64,000 nt of DNA from Curtobacterium flaccumfaciens (GCA_029689965.1 CP121450.1:1984001-2048000); one strand, 5' to 3'. Positions 15,949 to 27,228 are shown, counted from the first letter of the stretch. Made by a program: numbers and translations. The notes: generated from the letters alone by a model not told the origin.

Positions 15949-18513
15949 TCAGGCGTGGAGCTGTCCGGCGTGGCGGAGCACGAGCGGGTCGACGAGCGCC
16001 TCGGGGGCGATGCCGGGGGCGCCCGACACCGTGAACACGATCGACTCCCCGGCGAGCAACGACACGAGCCCCTCGTCCACCCGAGCCCGGGCGTCGACCC
16101 GGTCCGGGAAGAGTGACACGTCGCGGGCGTACGACGTCGCCGTGACGGTCACCCGTGCGCCGTCCGCGGTGGACTCCACCGACGCGACGAGCGGGGACGG
16201 CGCGAACACCTGGTCGACGACCTCGGCGAAGTCGAACACCGTGCGGGTGCCGGCACCCGTGACGACGAGCACCTCGGACGCGGCGTCGCTGGGGACCGCG
16301 AGCGCGTCCGGCAGCGTCGCACGATCGGAGGACGCGGGGCCGGCGGCGAGCGGGAACGACGACGATTCGAGGACGGTGCCGTCGAACGCGACCCTGGCCA
16401 CCGTGACCTGGTCGGACACCGGCGCACCCGAGGCGTTCACCAGGACGACGTCGAGCGACGACGCGCCGGTGGAACCCGGCTGCACCGTCAGCAGCACCGG
16501 CTGGTAGGCGTGCCGCACCGCGTACCAGACCGGCTTCCGGATGCCCGCGTGGTCGACGAGCGCCCAGGACACCACCGGCCAGTCGTCGTTGAAGCTGCCA
16601 CACGATCATCCCGGTGTTGTCCGGCGTCCGGGAGCGGAACCACTCCATCCCGAACCGGATCGCGTGCGCCTGGTTAAGCTGCGCGGCGAAGTGCCAGTCC
16701 TCGATGCGCCACGCCGAGTCCGGAGCGGGCGTCGGCAGGTGCCCGCGCATCCCGTCGGCGAGCTTCCGGTTGCCCTGGTCGGCCTTCTGGTGCACGAGCA
16801 TCTCGTGGCCGTCCGGGTCGAGCGGCTCGTCGTGCACCACGGCGGCCAGCGTCGACCACGCCGGCGGCCCCTGGAACCCGAACTCCGCGACGAACCGCGG
16901 GTTCCAGTCGGCGTAGGCGCGGTAGTCGAGCCGGTTCCAGACGTCCCAGATGTGCACGCTGCCGTTGCGCTCGTCGTTCGGCGTCAGGTATTCGTCGAAC
17001 GAGAACGGGCTCCCGGGCGTGTACGGCCGGGTCGGGTCGAGCTCCGCGACGATGGACGGCAGCAGTGACCGGTAGTACCCGTTGCCCAGGTCCGGCCGAC
17101 GAGCGACGGCCGCCAACCCCACTCGGCGTACGCCACGAGGTTCTCGTTGTTCCCGTTCCACACCACGAGCGACGGGTGCGGGCTGAGGCGGGTGACGGCC
17201 TCGCGCACCTCGGGTTCGACCTCGTCGGCGAGCCAGGGCTCCTCGGCGTAGGCGGCGCACGCGAACAGGAAGTCCTGCCACACCAGGATCCCGAGCTCGT
17301 CGCACCGGTCGTACAGGTCGTCGGACTCGTAGATCCCGCCACCCCAGATCCGGAGCAGGTTCACGTTCGCCTCGACGGCGTCGTCGATCCGCGCCGCGTA
17401 CCGAGCCGGCGTCATCTCGGTCAGGAACGCGTGGTCCGGGATCCAGTTCGCCCCGCGGACGATCACCGGGCGGCTCGTTCACCCGGAGCAGGAAGGGGCG
17501 CCGCCGGCGTCGGCCGCGGTGTCCAGGGTCACGGTGCGGAACCCGACGCGGCCGGTCCAGACGTCGTCGCCGACCGCGACGCGGACGTCGTACAGCGGCT
17601 GGTCGCCCTCGCCGCGCGGCCACCAGACCGCGACGTCGGGGACCTCCAGGCGCACGGTCACCGATTGGTCGAGCACCGAGCCGTCGACAACCGGTCGTGA
17701 CGCGGTCCGGCCTGGAGGCACGGTGTCGGAACCGGCCGACGCTGCGGACGCGCGGTGCGGGGCCACGGTGATCCGCGCCTCCAGTCCGACCGTGCCGTCA
17801 CCACCCGCGGACGTGACGGGTGCGCTGCCGATGGCCTGCGCGAAGGCGCCGGTGGAACCGGCGTGCTCGACGTCGACGTGCGCCGTGAGGACGCCGGTCG
17901 TGCCGTCCAGGTCGACGAGGGGGCGGACGGCCGCGATGCGGACGCCGCTCCACGACTCGATGCCGATCGACCTCCAGATGCCGCTCGTGGCGACGTCGAT
18001 GCCCCAGTCCCACCCGAAGTTCGACGCGTTCTTGCGGAGCGCGTTGTACGGGTGGTGGTTGACGTGGGGAGCTCGCCGCCGTGCAGGGCGGACAGGCGCT
18101 CGGCGGCGGGGACCGGGGCGTCGAAGGTGACGACGACCTCGTTCGTGCCCGGCCGGAGCAGGTGCCCGACGGGGAACCGGTACGCGCGGTGCTGGTTCGC
18201 CGTCGTCGCGACGACGATGCCGTTCACCTCGATGGTGGCCAGGGTGTCGAGTCCGTCGGCGACGAGGTCGTGGCGGGTCTCGTCCGGGCACGCCACTCGA
18301 AGGTGCGGCGGTAGCGCCAGACGGTGTCGCCGATCCACTGCGTCGCGGCCTCGTTGTCGCCGTCGAACGGGTCGGGACCCGCCCCGCCCGGAGCAGGTCG
18401 GTGTGCACGCAGCCGGGGACCACCGCCTCGACCGGGTGGCGGTGCCGCTCGGATTCGTCCGGCCCGGTCACCGCCTCGACCGTCCAGGTGCCGTCCAGGG
18501 TGGTCCGCTCCAT
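15949..18513 (-). CDS. GH2 beta-mannosidase
   Basis: Cleaves terminal beta-mannose from manno-oligosaccharides, probably in the cytoplasm. The N-terminal sugar-binding domain has PVEAVVPGCVHTDLLRAG and DTVWRYRRTFEW. The segment NALRKNASNFGWDWGIDVAT is typical of beta-mannosidases. The barrel shows NLLRIWGGGIYESDDLYDRC, the acid/base glutamate in VVWNGNNENLVAYAEWGW and the nucleophile region RFVAEFGFQGPPAWSTLAAV. The full product of about 855 residues is spread over all three minus-strand frames. Breaks lie near 18390, 18300, 18075, 17480, 17095 and 16590, and I attribute them to indel errors. The ATG at 18513 follows GAGGAGACG. The gene is divergent from the ABC importer and shares its control region. 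Confidence 0.9.
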
Positions 18514-18562
18514 CGCGTCTCCTCATCGTCAGGGTCTGTCCGCGGGGTCGTGACGCGACCCC

Positions 18563-18591
18563 TTGACCGACTTAGTTTAGGCGTGTAACAA
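18563..18591 (+). promoter_or_regulatory. Promoter of the ABC importer operon with candidate operator
   Basis: TTGACC (18563-18568) and TAACAA (18586-18591) are separated by exactly 17 bp, a good housekeeping-type promoter. GACTTAGTTTAGGCGTGTAA fills the spacer and the start of the -10 box. It shares GACTTAGTT with the control region at 11574 and also contains GTGTAAC, the reverse complement of GTTACAC found there. ROK repression is inferred. Confidence 0.65.
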
Positions 18592-18640
18592 TCACGCTCA
18601 CAACGTGGATCCTGCGACGACGCAGACCGAGAGGACAAGG

Positions 18641-20320
18641 ATGTTCAACCCAACCCGTTCACGGCTCGCCATCGGCGCGGCCGTTCTCCTCGCCGCCGGC
18701 CTCGCGCTGAGCGGCTGCAGCTCCAGCGGCACCGCCAGCACCGGCGCCTCGGACTCGACCCTCATCGCCTACACCGGACAGTCCGGCGACTACCAGATCA
18801 ACTTCAACCCGTGGTCGCCGTCGAACATCGGCGGCGTCGGGACGATCTACGAGTCGCTGTTCTTCATCACGAACGTGAACAACAACGACCCGAAGCCGCT
18901 CCTCGGCAAGTCGTACGAGTGGAACGGCGACGGCACGCAGCTGACGATCACGCTGCGCGACGGCGCCACCTGGAGCGACGGACAGCCCTTCACCTCGAAG
19001 GACGTCGTGTTCACGCTCGACATGCTCAAGAAGCAGAAGGCCCTCAACTCGATCGGCTACGACGGTACCGCGAAGGCCGAGGGCGACAGCAAGGTCGTCG
19101 TCACCTTCGCCAAGCCGTCGTTCGTGCTCGGCCCGAACCTGCTCGGCAAGACGTGGATCGTGCCCGAGCACCTGTGGAAGGACATCGACCCGACGACCGA
19201 CGTCGTGCGGAAGCCGGTCGGCACCGGGCCGTACACGCTCGGCACTTTCAAGGCGCAGGCGTTCACGCTGGAGGCCAACAAGAAGTACTGGGGCGGCGCC
19301 CGCCGTGAAGACCGTGCGCTACCTGTCGCTCTCCGGCAACACCGCCGGCGCGGACGCCCTGTCGCAGGGCTCGATCGACTGGCAGACCGGCCCGGTCCCG
19401 AACATGGACGACATCGCCGGCCACTACCAGGGCTACGACGGCATCACCGTCGGGCAGAACCAGATGGCGCTGCTCACCTGCTCGTCGACCGCGCTCGGCT
19501 GCACCGGCCCGCAGACCGACCCCGCCGTCCGCCACGCGATCGCCGACGCCATCAACCGCAAGCAGCTCAACTCGCTGGCGTTCTCGAACACGGCGAGCGA
19601 GATCTCGCCGACCTTCGCGCTCACCACGACGCAGAAGGACACCATCTCGAAGGACGTCTCGCCGGCCGTCATGCCGAGCGGCGCGGACACCGATGCGGCC
19701 GCCTCGACGCTCGAGGGTGCCGGGTGGAAGAAGGGTGCCGACGGCATCTACGCCAAGGACGGGAAGAAGCTGTCCCTGACGGTCGAGGTCGTCACCGGCT
19801 GGACCGACTACATCACCGCGATCGACACGATGACGCAGCAGCTTAAGGCCGCTGGGATCGAGCTGAAGGCGCAGCAGTCGTCCTGGAACGAGTGGACCGA
19901 CAAGAAGACCAAGGGGACCTACCAACTCGCGATCGACTCGCTCGGCCAGGGCCCGACCGCGAACCCGTACTACCTGTACAACAACTACTTCTCGACCGCG
20001 AACACCGCCAAGGTCGGCGAAGCAGCCCGATGAACATCGCCCGGTACAGCAACCCCGAGGTCGACGCCGCGCTCACGAAGCTCGCGACGATCAATCCGGA
20101 CGACACCGCCGCGACCCAGCCCGAGCTCGACGTCATCCAGCAGCACGTCGTCGAGGACATGCCGTACATCCCGATCATGACCGGTGGCACGACGAGCGAG
20201 TTCCACGCGGCGAAGTTCACCGGCTGGCCGACGAAGGACGACCTGTACGCCTTCCCGGCGGTCTGGGCGAGCCCGGACAACGCCGAGATCTTCAAGGCGC
20301 TCGAGCCCGCCAAGGGCTGA
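18641..20320 (+). CDS. ABC importer substrate-binding lipoprotein (SBP family 5)
   Basis: A lipid-anchored binding protein of about 559 residues in the Dpp/Opp-type family 5, which also includes binders of cello- and manno-oligosaccharides in other bacteria. The lipobox is seen in LLAAGLALSGCSSSGTAST. Family-5 features are LTITLRDGATWSDGQPFTSK and DVVFTLDMLKKQKALN, then GPYTLGTFKAQAFTLEANK. Breaks near 19298 and 20026 are each consistent with a missing C in a C run, and the C-terminus reads through to EIFKALEPAKG. The surrounding alpha-galactosidases and beta-mannosidase suggest the ligand is a galacto-manno-oligosaccharide rather than a peptide. That ligand is inferred. Confidence 0.9.
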
Positions 20321-20348
20321 CGGCGGACTGCGACCGAGGAGCGCTCGT

Positions 20349-21339
20349 ATGCACTACTTCCTGCGAAAGATCGGCTTCTACATCGTGGCACTCTGGGCGG
20401 CGTTGACGCTGAACTTCATCATCCCCAGGCTCCTGCCCGGGAACCCGGTGGACATCCTGCTCGCCAAGCTCCAGCAGCGCGGCGGACAGGTGACCCCGGC
20501 GACCCGGCAGGCGTACGAAGCTGCTCCTCGGTGGCGATTCGTCACAGCCGGTCCTCGCCCAGTACTGGGCGTACCTGGGCAACGTGTTCCGCGGCGACCT
20601 CGGGGTGTCGGTGAGCTACTTCCCGGCCCCGGTCACCGAGGTCATCGGGAGCTCACTGCCGTGGACGATCGCCCTCGTCGGCATCGCCACCGTGCTCGCC
20701 GCCGTCATCGGGGTCGCCCTCGGCGCCTTCGTCGGCTGGCGGCCGGGCACCTGGCTCGACTCGTTCGTGCCGGCCACCACCCTGCTCGCCGCGGTGCCGT
20801 ACTTCTGGCTCGCGCTCATCCTGGTGTACTTCTTCGCCACCGGGATCCACCTGTTCCCGGCGCAGGGCGGCTACGACGTCACCCTCACCCCGGGGTTCAC
20901 CGGCGACTTCCTCATGTCGGCGCTCAAGTACGGGGTCCTCCCGGCGGCGACGATCGTGCTCGCCTCGCTCGGCGGGTGGCTGCTCGGCATGCGGAACATG
21001 ATGGTGTCCACCCTGTCCGAGGACTACATCACCACGGCGCTGGCGAAGGGCCTGCCGCACGGCAAGGTCCTCCGCAGCTACGCCGCCCGCAACGCCGTGC
21101 TGCCGTCCGTCGCCGGGTTCGCGATCTCCCTCGGGTTCATCGTCTCCGGGTCGGTCGTCACCGAGCAGGTGTTCTCGTACCCGGGCATCGGCTCGAAGCT
21201 CCTGTCCGCGGTGACGAACAACGACTACGCGCTCATGCAGGGCATCTTCCTGTTCATCACCCTGGCGGTCCTCGGCGCGAACCTCGTCGTCGACCTGCTC
21301 TACGGGCTCATCGACCCGCGCACCCGGGCCCGGAGCTAG
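20349..21339 (+). CDS. ABC importer permease, DppB-like
   Basis: An inner-membrane permease of about 331 residues. It starts with the usual MHYFLRKIGFYIVALWAALT and LNFIIPRLLPGNP segment of DppB/OppB proteins. Further membrane segments follow (LPWTIALVGIATVLAAVIGV, FVPATTLLAAVPYFWLALIL). The EAA-loop region, which contacts the ATPase, is at DYITTALAKGLPHGKVLRSY. A frame break near 20520 (one A apparently missing in GAAG) separates the first 57 residues from the rest. It is 28 bp downstream of the binding protein gene and 14 bp before the second permease. Confidence 0.9.
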
Positions 21340-21353
21340 AGGAGGACACGACC

Positions 21354-22406
21354 GTGACCAACATCCAAGAAGAGACCGAACCCACCATCGGGCAGCTCGT
21401 CGAGGAGGCCGACGCCGGCTCGACCCGCAGCATCGCCACCGCGCGTGCCGCCCGCCCGGGGAGCGGACTGCGACGGTTCCTCCCCACGCTCACCCCGTGG
21501 CTCGTCACCGGCATCGTGCTGATCGTCGGCGTCGCCCTGTTCGGGCTGCTCGGCCCGTTCCTGGTCGGCGACCCGACCACCATCCGCGACTCGGGGATGC
21601 AGCCGCCGAGCGCCGACAACCTGCTCGGCACGACGCAGACCGGGCAGGACGTCCTCGCGCAGCTCGCCTACGCCACCCGCGGCAGCCTGCAGATCGGCCT
21701 GATCGTCGGCGTGCTCGCCACGGTGCTGTCCGCGTTCTTCGGCATCCTCGGCGCGTACCTCGGCGGGATCATGGACGAGGCGTTCTCGCTCTTCTCGAAC
21801 GTCTTCCTGGTGATCCCGGGCCTGCCGCTCGTCATCGTCATCTCGGGCCTCGTCCCGCAGGAGGCACGCGGGCTCTGGACCATCGCGGTCGTCCTCGCGA
21901 TCACGTCGTGGGCCGGGTCCGCCCGGGTCCTCCGAGCGCAGACGATGTCGATCCGGAACCGCGACTACGTCTCCGCCGCCCGGGTGGCCGGCGAGCGGCC
22001 CTGGCGGGTCATCGCGGTGGAGATCCTGCCGAACCTGCTGCCGGTGCTCGCGTCGCAGTTCGTGTTCGCCGTGATCGCCGCGATCCTCGGCGAGGCCGGC
22101 CTGTCCTTCCTCGGGCTCGGCGCCTCGAACTCGTCCACCCTCGGCACGATGCTTTTCTACGCGCAGAACGGCTTCGCGCTCGCCCAGGGCGCCTGGTGGT
22201 GGTTCGTCCCACCGGGGCTCCTCATCGCGCTGCTCGGCATGGGGCTCTCCCTCGTCAACTTCTCCATCGACGAGGTGATCAACCCGCGGCTCGCGAACGT
22301 GCGGGCGCAGCGACGGCGTGACCGTCGTGCGCGTCGCGCCGCCCGGACTGGAGGCACGACTCGCCTCCCCGAGACCGCCACCGAGCGGAAGGGGGTCACC
22401 CGATGA
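21354..22406 (+). CDS. ABC importer permease, DppC-like
   Basis: The second inner-membrane permease, 350 residues, and one of the few long genes here with an unbroken frame. DppC-type features are PSADNLLGTTQTGQDVLAQL (an HxLGTD-like region), LIVGVLATVLSAFFGILGAY, the EAA loop RNRDYVSAARVAGERPWRVI, and ILGEAGLSFLGLGASNSST. The GTG start at 21354 follows AGAGGAGGAC. The stop overlaps the ATG of the first ATPase gene by four bases. The Arg-rich C-terminal tail carries an imperfect copy of the GGACTGGAGGC word (22338), read in frame. Confidence 0.93.
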   Translation: MTNIQEETEPTIGQLVEEADAGSTRSIATARAARPGSGLRRFLPTLTPWLVTGIVLIVGVALFGLLGPFLVGDPTTIRDSGMQPPSADNLLGTTQTGQDVLAQLAYATRGSLQIGLIVGVLATVLSAFFGILGAYLGGIMDEAFSLFSNVFLVIPGLPLVIVISGLVPQEARGLWTIAVVLAITSWAGSARVLRAQTMSIRNRDYVSAARVAGERPWRVIAVEILPNLLPVLASQFVFAVIAAILGEAGLSFLGLGASNSSTLGTMLFYAQNGFALAQGAWWWFVPPGLLIALLGMGLSLVNFSIDEVINPRLANVRAQRRRDRRARRAARTGGTTRLPETATERKGVTR

Positions 22407-23256
22407 CCCGGGACGCCGTCCTCACCATCGACCACCTCGACGTCGTCTACGAGACCGAGACCCCGGTGCACGCCGTCAAGGACGTCTCGCTGACGCTCGC
22501 GCCCGGCGAGATCCTCGGGCTCGCGGGGAGTCCGGCTGCGGCAAGACGACCCTCGCCTACGCCATCACCCGGCTGCACAAGCCACCGGCGAAGGTCGCGT
22601 CCGGCAGCATCACCTTCCACGACCGGGACGGCAGCGACGTCGACCTGCTCGGCCTCGGCGACGAGCAACTCCGGGCCGTGCGCTGGTCGAAGCTGTCGAT
22701 GGTGTTCCAGGGTGCGATGAACGCACTCAATCCGGTCACCACCATCCGGGCGCAGCTCGACGACGCCCTCGTCGAGCACCGCCGCGGCATGCCACGAAAG
22801 GAACGACGAGCGATCGCGGAGGACGCCCTCCGCCGCGTCGGCGTCGACCCGTCCCGCATCACGGCGTACCCGCACGAGCTTCTCCGGCGGGATGCGGCAG
22901 CGCGTGATGATCGCGATGGCGATGCTGCTCGAACCGCAGGTCATGATCATGGACGAGCCGACCACCGCGCTCGACGTCGTCGTGCAGCGGGAGATCCTGC
23001 GCGAGATCGTCCGGCTGCGCGACGAGCTTGGCTTCGCGGTCGTGTTCATCACGCACGATCTGCCCCTGCTGCTCGAGATCAGCGACCGGATCGCGATCAT
23101 GCTCCGCGGCGAGGTCGTCGAGTGCGCCACCGCCGACGCGATCCAGCACGATCCGCAGCACCCCTACACCCGCCGGCTGCTGCAGTCGTTCCCGAGCCTG
23201 TCCGGGTCCGCGGCGGGTTCATCCGTTCCGGCATCGATGAGGAGGTCGCGTCGTGA
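22403..23256 (+). CDS. ABC importer ATPase, DppD-like
   Basis: The first of two nucleotide-binding subunits, about 285 residues. The Walker A region is present if one G is restored at GCGGGGAGTCCGG (about 22526), giving [19 protein letters not shown]. The signature region ([20 protein letters not shown]) needs one base removed near 22877 in GAGCTTCTCC. Walker B is in [20 protein letters not shown], and the H-loop in [21 protein letters not shown] third break near 23210 leads to the end [10 protein letters not shown]. The next gene's GTG overlaps this stop by four bases. Confidence 0.9.
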
Positions 23257-24145
23257 CCAGTGTGACCGTCAGCCACCTCGGCAAGGACTTCCACACCCGG
23301 AAGGGCCTCCGCCGCACCACCCTGCGCGCCGTCGACGACGTGTCGTTCGAGCTCCTGCCCGGCCGGACCGTCGCGCTCGTGGGGAGTCCGGGTCGGGCAA
23401 GTCCACGATCGCCCGGATGCTCGCGAAGCTCGAGAGCACCACGCGCGGCTCGATCGACGTCCGGTTGGAGGACGGCACCCCGTCCTCGGCAGCATGTACC
23501 GGCGGCACGTGCAGATGGTGTTCCAGGACCCGTTCGCGTCGCTCAACCCGTTCCACTCCATCGAGCACCACATCGCCCGGCCGCTGCAGCTCCACCACCG
23601 TGCGCGCGGCGCCTCGGAGACCGCCGAGCGGGTCCGCGAACTGCTCGGCCGCGTCAACCTCGACGAGGACTTCGCCTCGCGTCGGCCGCACGAGCTTCTC
23701 CGGCGGGCAGCGGCAGCGCGCCGCGATCGCCCGGGCGCTGGCACCCGGCGCGCAGGTGCTCGTCGCCGACGAACCCGTCTCGATGCTCGACGTGTCGATC
23801 CGCCTGAGCGTCCTCAACCTGATGGGACGACTGCAGCGCGAGGACCACCTCGCCGTGCTGTACATCACGCACGACCTCGCAACCGCACGGCACTTCTCGG
23901 ACGAGATCCTGGTGCTGTACCGCGGCCGGGTCGTCGAACGCGGGCCCTCGGATGCGGTCATCCTCAACCCGCAGCACGACTACACCCGGCTGCTCGCCGA
24001 GGCCGCTCCGGACCCGGAGCGCACCGACCGGCGGGTGACCTCCGGATCGGCCCTCGACCGGTCGAAGATCGACAACACCACCTGCTACGACCACGCCGTG
24101 GGCGACTGGGTGACGAGTTCGCCCGCGCCGGTCGGGGCACGGTGA
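23253..24145 (+). CDS. ABC importer ATPase, DppF-like
   Basis: The second nucleotide-binding subunit, about 298 residues. It has the same two indel contexts as its partner. Walker A ([18 protein letters not shown]) needs one G at GTGGGGAGTCCGG (about 23381). The signature ([20 protein letters not shown]) needs one base removed in GAGCTTCTCC (about 23694). An additional break lies near 23490. The Q-loop is in [15 protein letters not shown], Walker B in [20 protein letters not shown], and the H-loop in [20 protein letters not shown]. The end, [13 protein letters not shown], overlaps the start of the second alpha-galactosidase gene by four bases, so all six genes are probably one transcript. Confidence 0.9.
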
Positions 24146-26291
24146 GCGGGGTCTTCGCGGACTGGGTCACGCCGGGGTTCTCCGCACGCTTCCGGGTCGG
24201 CGACGACCAGCCCGCCGCGCTCGTGTCCTTCGTGCCGGCCGGCGGTGCGATCACCAACGGCGCGCTCGCCGACGGAGCGCTCTCCGACGGACCGGCCGAT
24301 CCGCAGCCGCTCGTCGACGGACCCGCCGACCCGCAGCCGCTCGTCGAGCTGACGACCGTCGGGCACGGTCGGTTCCCCGGCGGGTTCCGGCACGTCGACT
24401 CCACGATCGGGGCGCGACTGCGCCCGTGTCGCACCGCGAGCACGAAGACGGGACCGATCTGTGGTTCCGCATCCTGCAGGAGGACGCGGCCACGGGCCTC
24501 CAGGCCGAGTCCGTCTTCCGGCGGAAGCCGGTGTGCCGGGGTTCCAGACGCGGACCGAGGTGCGCGCGGAGCGCGGCGAGCACGTCGTCGACTTCGTGTC
24601 GTCGTTCGCGACCGGAGCGTTCCTGACGGACTCGGGCGTGACCGTCGACGAGCTGTCGCTGCTGCACGCCGACAACGACTGGGCGGCCGAGAGCCGGTGG
24701 CGCACCGATCCGCTGCGCTCGATCGGCCTCGCGCGCATCGACCGCGAGGCCCAGCACCACCCGCCCCGCAGCCGTGCCGTCGTGCAGAACCGGGGGTCGT
24801 GGTCGACCGGCGAGGCGCTGCCGATCGGGGTGCTGGACGCGGCGTCCACTGCGTACTCGCTCGTCTGGCAGGTCGAGCACAACGGGCCGTGGCTGTCCGA
24901 GCTGGGGGAGACCCGCCGGCACGCGTACCTGCTGCTGAGCGGACCGACCGACCAGGAACACCAGTGGACCACCGTCGTCGCACCCGACCGGCCGTTCGTG
25001 TCGGTGCCGGTGTCCGTCGGGATCGCGTCGTCGGTGGGTGGGGCGTTCGAGGTGCTCACGGCGCAGCGCCGGGCACGGCGGTCGCTGCGGCCCGTCGATG
25101 CCTCGATGCCGCTGGTGTTCAACGACTACATGAACACGCTCATGGGCGACCCGACGACCGAGAAGCTCCTGCCGCTCATCGACGCGGCCTCCGACGCCGG
25201 GGCGGACCTGTTCTGCATCGACGCCGGCTGGTACGCCGAGGGGCACTGGTGGGACACCGTCGGGGCGTGGGAGCCGGCGGCGTCGCGGTTCTCGACCGGG
25301 CTCGAGTTCGTCATCGGCCACATCCGGTCGCGTGGCATGCAGGCGGGGCTGTGGCTCGAGCCCGAGGTCATCGGGATCCACTCGCCGCTGGCGTCGTCGT
25401 TGCCGTCCTCCGCGTTCGTGCACCACCACGGGGTGCGGGTCGCCGAGCACGGGCGGCACCTGCTCGACCTGTGCTCGGCAGAGGCCCGGGCGCACCTCGA
25501 CGCCGTGGTCGACCGGCTCGTGGGTTCCCTCGGGGTCAGCTTCTTCAAGATGGACTACAACACGATGACCGGGCCGTTCTCCGGGTCGCTCGAGCACTCG
25601 CGTGCCCTGCTCGACTGGCTCGACGACGTGCAGGCGCGGTACCCGGCGCTGCTCATCGAGAACTGCGCCTCGGGAGCGATGCGGGCCGACGCCGCCATGC
25701 TCTCCCGGTTGCACCTGCAGTCGACCTCGGACCAGCAGGACCCGGTGCTGTACGCCAGCATCGCTGCTGCTGCTCCCGCGGCGATGCTGCCGGAGCAGGC
25801 GGGGAACTGGGCGTACCCGGCGCCGTCGATGTCAGAGGACCTGTTCACGCTGTCGTTGGTGAACGGGGTGCTCGGGCGGATGTACCTGTCGGGGTACCTC
25901 AGTTCGATGTCCGATGCGCAGCGGGCGGTCGTCGGGTCCGCGATCGCCGCGCACCGCGAGGTCCTCGACGTGGTCGACACCGCGCTGCCGGTGTGGCCGC
26001 TCGGGCTGCCCGGGTGGGAGGACACCTGGGTGGCACTCGGATTGCGCGCTGCGTCGGGCGACCTGTACCTGTCGGTGTGGGCCCTGCCGGGGCTCCGTCG
26101 GCGGTGTCGTTGCCGCTGCCCGGGTTCGCAGGGTGTCCGGTGTCCGTGGAGCCGCTGTTCCCGACGGGCCTCGGAACGTGGGCGGTCTCGTGGGACGCGT
26201 CCGCCGGGGTGCTGCACGTCGACAACGGCGGGGCAGCGCCGACGGCGCGGGTGCTCCGCGTCCGGACGCAGGGGCGGACGCGGGGCGCTGA
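24142..26291 (+). CDS. GH36 alpha-galactosidase (type 2)
   Basis: A second GH36 enzyme, about 715 residues, clearly distinct from the one at 13654. Seen are [60 protein letters not shown], the nucleophile aspartate in [17 protein letters not shown], and the acid/base region [20 protein letters not shown]. The duplicated short stretch [10 protein letters not shown] near residue 53 is a tandem repeat inside the N-terminal domain. Breaks lie near 24425, 24530 and 26090, and a last one near 26270 yields a stop at about 26291. No signal peptide is seen. As the last gene of the importer operon it probably trims imported sugars. Confidence 0.88.
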
Positions 26292-26382
26292 CCAGGGCGG
26301 GCGTCGGATGGCAGACGGGGCCCGTCCTGGGACTGGAGGCGCGGTGCGGGCAGGTGCCGCGCCTCCAGTCCGGTGGGGTGTG
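26276..26382. repeat. Long direct repeat, copy A
   Basis: About 107 bp, close to 90 % identical to 30029-30135. Both start with CGGACGCGGGGCGCTGA and contain the hairpin element (here arms GGACTGGAGGCGCGG at 26330-26344 and CCGCGCCTCCAGTCC at 26357-26371). The two copies bracket the WXG/LXG gene unit and could support recombination or duplication of it. Confidence 0.8.
26330..26371. terminator. Dispersed hairpin element, copy 1
   Basis: Perfect 15-bp arms GGACTGGAGGCGCGG and CCGCGCCTCCAGTCC with a 12-base loop TGCGGGCAGGTG. It lies about 40 bp after the second alpha-galactosidase and before a convergent small gene. A terminator or transcript-end role is likely. The same element recurs at 30083, 33595, 36687 and 39958. 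Confidence 0.75.
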
Positions 26383-26499
26383 CGTGGGCTCTCGGCGGGT
26401 CGGGCGGGGTGGGGCCGGCGGTGGTGCCGGCCGACTCGGAACGACGAGTCCGATGTCGTACGACGTCGGAGAAGTCGTTCTGGGTCCGCGGCGAGGCCG

Positions 26500-26781
26500 T
26501 CAGCGCCAGCTGCGGCGCAGCGCGCGGAACCAGCGTGGGGTGAGCGCCGGGGGCAGGTACCACGTCGAGGCCGCGCCGAGCAGGGCGACGACCGCGGGGA
26601 CCCAGAAGAGCCAGGTCGGGGCCGGTGTGGCGAGGACGATGCTCACCAGGACGATGCCGAGGCCGAACCAGAACAGGCCGAAGACCCAGTAGGACAGGCC
26701 GCCCTTCGCCCAGGAGCGCCAGAGGCCGGTGTAGCCGAGCACGCCGACGAGCATGCAGGCGGCGCCGATGATCCAGATCAC
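26500..26781 (-). CDS. Small membrane protein, WRSW family, paralogue 1
   Basis: Ninety-three residues, start GTG at 26781 chosen by alignment to its two paralogues (28434 and 30178). It has an N-terminal membrane segment (VIWIIGAACMLVGVLGYTG), then the motif GLWRSW, a second and third hydrophobic stretch (VFGLFWFGLGIVLVSIVLAT, LFWVPAVVALLGAAS), and the end LTPRWFRALRRSWR. All three paralogues share the YxGxWRSW motif after helix one and a TP(R/G)W(F/Y)R end. The function is unknown. This copy alone is on the minus strand, facing away from the WXG-like gene. Confidence 0.75.
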   Translation of the reverse strand: MIWIIGAACMLVGVLGYTGLWRSWAKGGLSYWVFGLFWFGLGIVLVSIVLATPAPTWLFWVPAVVALLGAASTWYLPPALTPRWFRALRRSWR

Positions 26782-26913
26782 ACGGTCCCTCTCTCGTCGC
26801 ACTCGACGGTAGCGGATCGATCGAGGACGGCAGGCCGCCGATTCCCCTCGCCCGCAAGTGTCGCTATCCTCGATGGGTTCCGACACACTGCAGCAGGTCG
26901 AGGGGGATGCAGC

Positions 26914-27228
26914 ATGGCGATCAACGGATGGCGGCTCGATCCGGCCGCCTTTGACCGAGCGATCTCGGAGGCTGAGACCGCACTCGAAGACATGGCGACG
27001 GCAGAGCAGTCGTTGCAGAACGCCGCCGGCTCAGCGGAGTCACTCGCGGCCCGAGCAATGAACACGGCGACGGCGCTCAGTGCGTTCAAGCAGAACCCAG
27101 GGGAGATCCGGCTCGCCTCGATCGGTAGCCGCGTGACCGCGTCCGTTGCGGCAGCGCGGTCGATCGCGAACGCGTACGCATCCGGCGACGAGGAGATGGC
27201 GTCGAACGCGAACAAGGGGATCGAGTAG
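26914..27228 (+). CDS. Small helical WXG100-like protein
   Basis: One hundred and four residues, predicted almost wholly helical, beginning MAINGWRLDPAAFDRAISEA and ending GDEEMASNANKGIE. Size, composition and position directly before a larger LXG-like protein fit the WXG100/ESX-like class of type VII secretion partners (DUF6507-like). The GW at residues 5-6 is the only tryptophan motif and no central WxG is present. The ATG follows AGGGGGATGC. The stop codon overlaps the next gene's start by one base, so the two are translationally coupled. A secretion role is inferred from context. Confidence 0.65.
   Translation: MAINGWRLDPAAFDRAISEAETALEDMATAEQSLQNAAGSAESLAARAMNTATALSAFKQNPGEIRLASIGSRVTASVAAARSIANAYASGDEEMASNANKGIE

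Noticed and set aside
22403-24145. Programmed frameshifting in the ABC ATPases
   Set aside because: The breaks lie within Walker A and the signature motif, with no slippery heptamer or downstream stem, and occur in two genes alike.
18641-24145. Dipeptide importer
   Set aside because: The protein families fit peptide importers too, but the operon ends with an alpha-galactosidase and faces a beta-mannosidase, so a sugar role is more likely.
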